DNA from: Thermoleophilia bacterium
GTDB lineage: Bacteria; Actinomycetota; Thermoleophilia; Gaiellales; F1-60-MAGs149
Assembly (NCBI GenBank): GCA_016462095.1
Contig: JAEMTW010000135.1
Coordinates: 1-5,487 of the forward strand
DNA length: 5,487 nt
Reading direction: 5' to 3'
Shown here in pieces: positions 1 to 4,763 of the stretch (its first letter is position 1; each line of letters starts with the position of its first letter). Under the pieces are notes generated by a model. That model did no database searches, had not been told where the DNA came from, and saw nothing but the letters and a program-made list of their open reading frames with translations. The translations under genes and the position numbers were made by a program.

Positions 1-48
1 CGCAATGCGGCCCGCGCGATGCCCGAGCAGCGCGCGGGCCGCATTGCG
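1..48. repeat. Perfect 18-bp inverted repeat with 12-nt loop at the window edge
   Basis: Bases 1-18 are the exact reverse complement of bases 31-48, separated by 12 bases (19-30). The structure lies inside the reactivase reading frame, where the arms encode RNAARA and RAGRIA and the loop LLGH. It starts exactly at base 1. Either it is a real GC-rich hairpin at which assembly stopped, or it is a fold-back artefact made by assembly or amplification. Confidence 0.9.
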
Positions 49-729
49 AGCGCCCCGTGCGCGCGTGGGATCGAGCGAGAGCAAGACGGCGAGGCGCAAG
101 GGATCGGCGAGCTGAACAACGGCTGCACCAAGCGGTGCCACCTCAACGGCAGCCCAAGCACCTCGTGGCAACTCGTCGGTATCCGCCACCTCGTCGACGA
201 TGGGTAACGCGGCATCGACGCGATTGCCGATCAGCACGCCATCGTCGCCGGCCACGATGATCGCCACGATCTGCCAGCCAGCCGCGCGGGCAGCATTGAG
301 AGCAGCCGCAGCAGCATCGAAGTCGATCAACCCAACAATCGGAATGACTGGCACCGGCAAGGGATCTTCAACAAGCTCGGCCAAATCAATCAACTGCCCC
401 GCCGCAGCCCCAACGCCGGACGGCGTGGCACTGACCGGGCGGGCGATGCCAACACCACCAAGGTCTTCTTCGCTGTCTGCGGCTAATGCGCGAAGCCCGG
501 TCTCGACGGGGTGGAGATCTGCCAGCAGAATCCGCGTGGGCGCCTCGCCCAGTCGACGGCTGGCCCGCTCGATCAGATCCAACACGCCTTGCGCAGACTC
601 CGCGGTGCCCTTGGCCCCTGTCGTGGGTCCACGCGTGACGCTGAGGTGTTCGGGTGGCTGGCCCGCGACCAGGCGTGCCAACGCTACCTCGGTCGTGGCA
701 TTGCCAACATCGACACCGGCGACGAGCAC
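1..729 (-). CDS. ddrA: Diol/glycerol dehydratase reactivating factor, large subunit (partial, 3' end off window)
   Basis: This is the N-terminal 243 residues of the large subunit of the chaperone-like factor that uses ATP to release damaged cobalamin from inactivated B12-dependent diol dehydratase. The translation opens VLVAGVDVGNATTEVA, matching the DdrA/PduG/DhaF start (an actin-like ATPase phosphate loop, DxGNxxTE). It continues with TTGAKGT near residue 37, then GDDGVLIGNR, LPIVDEV and AAVEVAPLG at roughly 161-200, all recognisable in the Klebsiella protein. The full family length is about 600 residues, so over half is missing. The GTG at 729 is the only reasonable start: an in-frame stop lies at 739-741 and no other start codon comes between. 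It begins one base after the small-subunit stop, which implies translational coupling, and I see no strong Shine-Dalgarno. The partner small reactivase subunit (DdrB/PduH) is not in the window. The last few residues (RAGRIA) fall in an inverted-repeat arm and may not be real. Confidence 0.88.
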   Translation of the reverse strand, partial: MLVAGVDVGNATTEVALARLVAGQPPEHLSVTRGPTTGAKGTAESAQGVLDLIERASRRLGEAPTRILLADLHPVETGLRALAADSEEDLGGVGIARPVSATPSGVGAAAGQLIDLAELVEDPLPVPVIPIVGLIDFDAAAAALNAARAAGWQIVAIIVAGDDGVLIGNRVDAALPIVDEVADTDELPRGAWAAVEVAPLGAAVVQLADPLRLAVLLSLDPTRARGARNAARALLGHRAGRIA

Positions 730-730
730 G

Positions 731-1129
731 TCAGCTGATCAGCCCGCGACGGCTGTAGTGCGCAATTGCCTCGTGGACGAGTGCTGCACAGCGCTCAGCA
801 CCACCGGCTTCGAGCTCGGCGGCAATTCCCTGGAGTTCAGCAACCGAGGAACGACCTGGACGGAGAGCGTCATAGAAGCGCAGGACGTCGTCGTCGGAGA
901 ACAGCGCGAGCTCGGCACCGCGCCGGAGATTGTCGGCCAACTGCGGATTGCCCCCCTGTTCAGCAAACTCGGCCTGACGGCGGAGCGTGTCGGGGTCGAC
1001 GGCTGCATCGTCTGCCGTAATCGTGCCGTTGCGAATGTCGGCAACGGTCAGCTCGTCGGCGGACTTGCCTGTCTGCGAGCGGATATCAGCACGATTGTGC
1101 TGCCCGAGGGGATATCTCAACTCGGCCAT
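731..1129 (-). CDS. pduE: B12-dependent diol/glycerol dehydratase, small subunit
   Basis: This is the gamma subunit of the coenzyme B12-dependent diol/glycerol dehydratase, 132 residues. Family hallmarks are visible in order: YPLGQH near the start, TGKSADELTVADI (about 20-32), TLRRQAEFAEQGGNPQLADNLRRGAEL (about 48-74), the conserved ALRPGRSSVAEL (about 88-99, compare ALRPYRSTKEEL in Klebsiella), and a C-terminal helix ending HYSRRGLIS. It is shorter than the enteric homologue of about 173 residues because the N-terminal tail of about 40 residues, linked to microcompartment packaging or low solubility, is absent: the protein begins almost at the conserved YPL. The ATG at 1129 overlaps the 3' end of the fused large/medium gene by 13 bases and has a Shine-Dalgarno-like GAGG just upstream, so it should be co-translated with its partner. 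Confidence 0.94.
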   Translation of the reverse strand: MAELRYPLGQHNRADIRSQTGKSADELTVADIRNGTITADDAAVDPDTLRRQAEFAEQGGNPQLADNLRRGAELALFSDDDVLRFYDALRPGRSSVAELQGIAAELEAGGAERCAALVHEAIAHYSRRGLIS

Positions 1130-3366
1130 GTCACCTCAATCTCCTGCGGGTCGCCGGGGCGAAGGCACTGGCTCTCGCGGTTGATCAGAGCCACAACCTT
1201 CGCGTGATAGCGCGGTCCCATCGGCTCGCCCGACTCGGGCAAGAGCACGGGCGATGGCTTCTCGCCGCGGGCATTGCGTGCCGCGTTACGACCCATCAGC
1301 CGATAGCGTGAGGCGTCGATCAGCGGGGCCATGCTCAACAACTCGAGGTTGGCGAGAGTTGGCAGGTCGGCGCGATGAATCAACGCGGTGCCCTTGCCCT
1401 GAATGCCGAGTGCGACACCACTGCCCGAAAGGTTGGCGGCCGTCCAGCCGATCATGCCGAGGTCCAGCGAGTGGGTGACACGCACGACGCGGGCGGCCAC
1501 ACCCTCTTCCTCGATGCCAGCGAGAATCTGACGGAGGGCTTCGCCGACTGTCAGGCCAGAGAGCGTGAGCCAGACATCGACGCCGAAGGCGGGGGAGATG
1601 CCAACCACAACCTCGTCCGGGCGTGGTCGCACGGAGGCTGGCCCGGTCTCGGTCAGTACCACACACCCAGCGTGTGGCGCCTGCTCTGCGAGCAACTCCA
1701 CATGCGAGCGTTCTTGCCGAACACGCGCCATCTCATCGAGTCGAGACGGCGCAGGGCGATAGCCCGTGCCCGGCCCCGCATAGTCGTTCGGGTCTGTCAG
1801 GGCACTCAGCACGCTCATGTCCTCGGCAAAGATTGCCGAGGTTTGCAGGTGGTCGCCAAACAGGCGTTGGCGCGTCATCTCGAGCACGCGTTCTGCCTCG
1901 AGCTCGAAGCCGCGAATCGACAGCGCGCGCACGACATCGACGGCGGTGATCTCGCGTTCGATAATCGCGTCGCCCGCGCGGGCGGTCTCATCGGTCTGGT
2001 GTTCCGACACGTCGAGGCTGCCGTGGGCGGTCACAACCCGCTCGAGCTCGGCATCGTCGAACGTCATCAGTTCCAGCTCGTCGAGCACGGCGCGACAGGC
2101 CTCCGCGGCGCGACGTCGCAGTGGCAAGAGAGTTTCATCGCCCTGCGAGCGCAGCACGCCCTCAAAGCCCCAATCGCGTTGGACCATCAGGTAGTCGTCG
2201 ATGTCTTCGGCATTGAAGTTCGAGGCACCAAACGTGTTGTCGTAGCTGGGAATCGAGCCGAAGCCGCTGAACAGGAAGTCCGAGCCAGCCAGCAGCAATG
2301 GCAGCGTGTGCGCGGTGCGACGGATGTCCGACGCGCTCATCTGGGTGTCGTTGCCGGTGCACGACTCTAGGCCATAGAGCGTCGCCATGACGTTCTCAGC
2401 GAGGATCTCGCGCATGCCGTTCGGCACGGAGCCCGTCACGTTGATGCCATCGATACCGCCGTTCTGTGTGCCCTGCGAGCCAGCCGCGCGCGTGATTGCC
2501 ACACAGCGCGCCTCGAGGTAGAGCATCGACTTGCCTTCGGCGCCACCCATCAGAACTTCGGCACCCGACCCCGAGGTGAAGCGCATCTTGAGGCCGCGAG
2601 ACGCATACGAAGAAGCGAGCAGGGCCTTCGACCAGGGGGTGTCGTCGCCGTCGAGAAAGACCTGCTCGGTGCCGTAGACCGAGACCGTCTCGGCATACGT
2701 CGTCAGACCCCGCAGGCCCAACTCGAGCTCGGTCTTCTCTTCGACCGAACACTGCGTCAATGCGCCTGGCGCAGGGACCTGGCTCCCGATCAACAGAGCC
2801 AGCGCCACGAGCGGTGCATCGCGCAGCACGGGGACGGTGGTCTCGAGCTCGCGGAAGCCGAGCGCGACGGCACTCGCAGCGTCGGCGGCAATCAGGAGCG
2901 GGTGGTCGATGCGATTGGTGACGTGCGCTTGGATCGATGGTGTGCGACGAGCACGCATCTTGGCCATCGCCTGCATCAACTCAAGGGGGCTCAGAAGGCT
3001 CAGAATGCGTGCGACCTTGGCGGGAGTCATACCTTCGACGAGCCGCAGGATCTCCGTGCGCGGAACATCGTGGCCACAGAGCATCCGCGCGAAGGAAAGG
3101 TCATCGAGCGCCATCGCCTCTTCGGCCACGGCGGGGTTGATCCCATGAGCGGCGAGGAAGGCATCGATCAGGTCGAACTCGGCCTCACCTCGGCCGTCAA
3201 TCTCGACGATTCGGCCGCCCTCGACACGAACCGATGGCTCCGGATCGTTGGGGCTGTCGAAGGCGATCAGGCCAAGTTCGGGGTACTCCGGCACGACAAC
3301 GTCACGGCTGATCGTCCGTGTCTCATAAAACGCGCTTCGTCGAGAAGTTCCCTCAGCCGGCTCCAT
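1117..3366 (-). CDS. pduCD: Fused large-medium subunit of coenzyme B12-dependent diol/glycerol dehydratase
   Basis: This gene encodes a radical enzyme that converts 1,2-propanediol, glycerol or a related diol to an aldehyde and water with adenosylcobalamin. Residues 1 to about 548 match the large subunit (FDSPNDPEPS near 36-45, MRARRTPSIQAHVTN near 137-151, YAETVSVYGTE near 224-234, GDDTPWSK, LASSYASRGLKMRFTSGSG near 250-268, NDYAGPGTGYR near 527-537). Residues about 553-749 match the medium subunit (VGISPAFG, AGIEEEGVAARVVRV, LSGSGVALGIQGKGT near 646-660, LANLELL, GRNAARNAR). In Klebsiella these are separate proteins of 554 and 224 residues. From memory of the Klebsiella oxytoca sequence, residues align with a constant offset of +5 between about 146 and 379: Gln146, His148, Glu175, Glu213, Glu226, Gln301, Asp340, Ser367 and Phe379 keep the catalytic or metal/substrate ligands, but Ser301 is Asp306 and Gln336 is Thr341. 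The medium part lacks its N-terminal microcompartment tail of about 45 residues. First gene of the operon; no strong Shine-Dalgarno. Confidence 0.97.
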   Translation of the reverse strand: MEPAEGTSRRSAFYETRTISRDVVVPEYPELGLIAFDSPNDPEPSVRVEGGRIVEIDGRGEAEFDLIDAFLAAHGINPAVAEEAMALDDLSFARMLCGHDVPRTEILRLVEGMTPAKVARILSLLSPLELMQAMAKMRARRTPSIQAHVTNRIDHPLLIAADAASAVALGFRELETTVPVLRDAPLVALALLIGSQVPAPGALTQCSVEEKTELELGLRGLTTYAETVSVYGTEQVFLDGDDTPWSKALLASSYASRGLKMRFTSGSGAEVLMGGAEGKSMLYLEARCVAITRAAGSQGTQNGGIDGINVTGSVPNGMREILAENVMATLYGLESCTGNDTQMSASDIRRTAHTLPLLLAGSDFLFSGFGSIPSYDNTFGASNFNAEDIDDYLMVQRDWGFEGVLRSQGDETLLPLRRRAAEACRAVLDELELMTFDDAELERVVTAHGSLDVSEHQTDETARAGDAIIEREITAVDVVRALSIRGFELEAERVLEMTRQRLFGDHLQTSAIFAEDMSVLSALTDPNDYAGPGTGYRPAPSRLDEMARVRQERSHVELLAEQAPHAGCVVLTETGPASVRPRPDEVVVGISPAFGVDVWLTLSGLTVGEALRQILAGIEEEGVAARVVRVTHSLDLGMIGWTAANLSGSGVALGIQGKGTALIHRADLPTLANLELLSMAPLIDASRYRLMGRNAARNARGEKPSPVLLPESGEPMGPRYHAKVVALINRESQCLRPGDPQEIEVTWPS
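1131..1145 (-). promoter_or_regulatory. Ribosome binding site of the small-subunit gene
   Basis: On the minus strand AGGAG (1141-1145) and GAGGTGA (1131-1137) precede the ATG at 1129. GAGG is spaced 4 bases and AGGAG 11 bases from the start codon. Both lie inside the upstream coding sequence, and they support the chosen start. None of the other genes here has as clear a site. Confidence 0.6.
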
Positions 3367-3372
3367 GAGTCG

Positions 3373-3378
3373 ATGCTA
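3373..3378 (-). promoter_or_regulatory. Candidate -10 box of the dehydratase operon (leaderless start)
   Basis: The minus strand reads TAGCAT, fitting TANNNT, and ends exactly six bases before the ATG at 3366. That places the predicted transcription start on or next to the A of the ATG, as in leaderless mRNAs. It would explain why no Shine-Dalgarno is visible. A -35 match is poor (CTGCCG at an 18-base spacing, three of six). The upstream space is only 89 bases, so a full cobalamin riboswitch of about 200 bases cannot fit in it. Confidence 0.4.
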
Positions 3379-3455
3379 CCGCTTTTCTCGTGTCGGCGGC
3401 AGGGCGGACGGGCCTAAGCGGACACCTGTGCGTTGGAACCTGCCACGATTCCGCC

Positions 3456-4412
3456 ATGACAGGGATTCGTCAAGGCGTCGCCCCCTCGACCATGCTGGCC
3501 GTGGTTGGCGATTCGGCGAGTGGCAAGACAACGCTGACGCGTGGTTTGGCCCGCGTGCTCGGCGAGGAACAGGTCGCCCACGTCCCTACGGACGACTATC
3601 ACCGCTACGACCGCGCGCAGCGCAAAGTGATGGGCATCACGCCGCTCAATCCCGACGCCAACTATCTCGACATTATGGCGCGCGACCTCGAGACGCTTTC
3701 AACGCAGCGCGCGATTCTCAAGCCGACGTATCGTCATACCGACGGCACGCTCGGCCCACCTCAATACCTCCAGCCAGGACCGTACACAGTGGTCGACGGA
3801 TTGCTCTGCCTGCAGACAGAGGAACTGCGTCGCCGCTTTGACTGCACGGTCTACATGGATCCGCCCGAAGAGATCCGACGCGCCTGGAAATTGCTGCGCG
3901 ATACCACGCGACGCGGCTACACCACCGATGAGGTGCTCGATGAGATGGATCACCGTGAGCGCGACTCCGTCAAGTGGGTTCGACCACAGCGAGCCTATGC
4001 CGATCTCGTGATTACGTTTCGTCATGGCAGCCGCCCCGAGGAGAAGAACCTTGACGCGGAGATTCTGCTGCGGCCGACCGTGCCTCATCCAGATCTGTCG
4101 GGTCTTGGTGGCGACGGGCCGGACGACCTCACAATTACGACGATGCCTCACGGTGAGCAGTTGTTGAATGTGCCGGGGATTCTGCCACCGGGGCGTGCCC
4201 AAGAGATCGAAGAAGCAATCTGGGATCGCCTGCACTTCGCCCGTCATCTTCAACTCGACCGGCTTGGTCAGTTCACACGCGGCATGGACCTCTATCGCTC
4301 CGACGCGCTCGCAATCACCCAGCTGCTGGTGCTGTATCAGCTGGTGACAGCGCGGGCGACCCGTGCACTCGACGTCGCCGGCGCGCCAGCGCGCCACGGC
4401 GACGTCGACTAG
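3456..4412 (+). CDS. Phosphoribulokinase/uridine kinase family protein
   Basis: A 318-residue P-loop kinase resembling phosphoribulokinase, which phosphorylates ribulose 5-phosphate at O1. The Walker A is GDSASGKT (18-25). It is followed by TDDYHRYDR (45-53), GITPLNPDANYLDIM (60-74), ILKPTYRHTDGT (87-98), VVDGLLCL (112-119, the Walker B region), a basic helix RRAWKLLRDTTRRGY (141-155), VRPQRAYADLVITF (175-188) and a C-terminal SDALAITQLLVLYQL (282-296). The redox-regulatory cysteines of plant and cyanobacterial phosphoribulokinase are missing; only Cys118 and Cys130 are present. I chose the ATG at 3456, 17 residues before the P-loop. The frame also has an ATG at 3390 and one at 3492, and no Shine-Dalgarno decides between them. 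A weak -10-like CACGAT ends six bases before 3456. It is divergent from the dehydratase operon. No RuBisCO or other Calvin-cycle gene is visible, so the substrate may be a different sugar phosphate or nucleoside. Confidence 0.85.
   Translation: MTGIRQGVAPSTMLAVVGDSASGKTTLTRGLARVLGEEQVAHVPTDDYHRYDRAQRKVMGITPLNPDANYLDIMARDLETLSTQRAILKPTYRHTDGTLGPPQYLQPGPYTVVDGLLCLQTEELRRRFDCTVYMDPPEEIRRAWKLLRDTTRRGYTTDEVLDEMDHRERDSVKWVRPQRAYADLVITFRHGSRPEEKNLDAEILLRPTVPHPDLSGLGGDGPDDLTITTMPHGEQLLNVPGILPPGRAQEIEEAIWDRLHFARHLQLDRLGQFTRGMDLYRSDALAITQLLVLYQLVTARATRALDVAGAPARHGDVD
4369..4408. terminator. Strong hairpin at the convergent gene junction, possible bidirectional terminator
   Basis: Bases 4369-4380 and 4397-4408 are perfect 12-bp complementary arms. 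Inside them 4381-4385 pairs with 4390-4394 around a 4-base loop, leaving a 2-base bulge (4395-4396). The hairpin covers the last codons of the kinase gene and ends just before the two overlapping stop codons of the convergent genes. There is no T-run, so it is not a classical intrinsic terminator, but U-less hairpins are proposed to terminate transcription in high-GC bacteria. It may also protect 3' ends or be a coding coincidence. Confidence 0.5.
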
Positions 4413-4639
4413 CTGCCTGGCGCGACGTTGCCTCGGCGATCGACGCCGACGATAGTGCCAAAGATGATGCCGAGCACGATTGGCGGCAAGAACGTCAGGG
4501 CTCGCTCGAGCAAGACGCCCGCCACAACAGCCGTATGGTCGCCGCCGAAGGCGACCAGTAGCCCCGTCATCCCGAGCTCGACGAAACCGATGCCGACGAG
4601 TACACCAACAATCAGGTGGGTTGGCCTGATCCGCACCAT
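4409..4639 (-). CDS. Small two-helix membrane protein, resembles the C-terminus of LPG synthase/UPF0104-type flippase
   Basis: A 76-residue ORF from the ATG at 4639. Two hydrophobic segments are clear, about residues 7-31 and 37-65, joined by a short GGDHT loop; the N-terminus has two arginines (MVRIRP). The run GFVELGMTGLLVAFG, then AVVAGVLLERALTFLPPIVLG, looks like the end of the lysylphosphatidylglycerol synthase transmembrane / UPF0104 family (typical pattern GLGxxE...LLYRxLTFxLPIxxG). Those proteins usually have six to eight helices, so this is either a free-standing small protein or a decayed remnant. The frame stays open upstream to 4738 but runs through the tRNA on the opposite strand, so the longer form is unlikely. 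A TACGCT hexamer (4646-4651, minus) ends six bases before the ATG. Its stop (4409-4411) overlaps the kinase stop (4410-4412). The family link is from recall of sequence patterns. Confidence 0.5.
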   Translation of the reverse strand: MVRIRPTHLIVGVLVGIGFVELGMTGLLVAFGGDHTAVVAGVLLERALTFLPPIVLGIIFGTIVGVDRRGNVAPGS

Positions 4640-4640
4640 G

Positions 4641-4671
4641 TCGACAGCGTACGGTGTCGGGCGCGTATCCT
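4641..4671 (+). promoter_or_regulatory. Promoter of the tRNA gene
   Basis: TCGACA at 4641-4646 matches the -35 consensus TTGACA at five of six positions. TATCCT at 4666-4671 fits the -10 consensus. The spacer of 19 bases is slightly long. The -10 ends ten bases before the mature tRNA 5' end at 4682, giving a very short leader, as is common for tRNA genes. Confidence 0.5.
4646..4651 (-). promoter_or_regulatory. Candidate -10 box of the small membrane ORF (leaderless start)
   Basis: The minus strand reads TACGCT, fitting TANNNT, six bases before the ATG at 4639. This is the same spacing as at the dehydratase operon. No convincing -35 was found. If active, it favours the 76-residue form and argues that the ORF is expressed. 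It overlaps the tRNA promoter region on the other strand. Confidence 0.35.
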
Positions 4672-4681
4672 CTGCGGGTAG

Positions 4682-4753
4682 AGGGGCGTAGCTCAGCGGT
4701 AGAGCACCCGGCTCATAACCGGTCAGGCCCTGGTTCAAATCCAGGCGCCCCTA
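4682..4753 (+). tRNA. tRNA with anticodon CAU, probably elongator tRNA-Met
   Basis: A complete 72-nt cloverleaf. The acceptor stem AGGGGCG (4682-4688) pairs perfectly with CGCCCCT (4746-4752), with discriminator A at 4753 and no encoded CCA. The D stem is GCTC/GAGC with a short 7-nt loop. The anticodon arm is CCCGG / CTCATAA / CCGGT, giving CAT at 4714-4716 and one C-T mismatch at the outer pair (27-43). The variable loop has 5 nt, and the T arm is CCTGG / TTCAAAT / CCAGG. A perfect A1-T72 pair and the lack of three consecutive G-C pairs at 29-31 argue against initiator tRNA. A tRNA-Ile2 modified by TilS to lysidine is the main alternative. G-C rather than C-G pairs at 4-69 and 5-68 make Met more likely. 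Confidence 0.96.
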
Positions 4754-4763
4754 TGACAATTGA

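Noticed and set aside
200..1207. 335-residue plus-strand open frame opposite the reactivase and small subunit
   Set aside because: It lies antisense to three genes with clear family motifs, has low-complexity Ala/Ser/Arg-rich composition and no recognisable domain. Long antisense frames are expected in GC-rich coding DNA.
1375..2370. 331-residue plus-strand open frame opposite the fused dehydratase
   Set aside because: It is antisense to strongly conserved dehydratase sequence, is rich in His/Arg/Ala and has no domain pattern I know.
3367..3455. Cobalamin riboswitch before the B12-dependent operon
   Set aside because: The gap is 89 bases, too short for the usual structure of about 200 bases, and I see no B12-box-like sequence. 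A -10-like box next to the ATG also leaves no leader.
3390..3455. Longer kinase start at 3390
   Set aside because: The extra 22 residues (MSAAGRTGLSGHLCVGTCHDSA) have no family similarity, and would run through the divergent promoter region, leaving only 23 bases between the two genes.
3699..4397. 232-residue minus-strand open frame opposite the kinase
   Set aside because: It is antisense to the kinase, whose motifs are continuous over the same bases. No motif or start signal supports it.
4409..4738. 109-residue version of the small membrane ORF starting at 4738
   Set aside because: Its first 19 or so codons are the complement of the tRNA gene and its first 33 residues lack membrane character. 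The ATG at 4639 places the helix right after the start.
4754..4763. Terminator between the tRNA and the amine oxidase
   Set aside because: The ten-base gap has no stem or T-run; the small CAATTG palindrome is too short to call.
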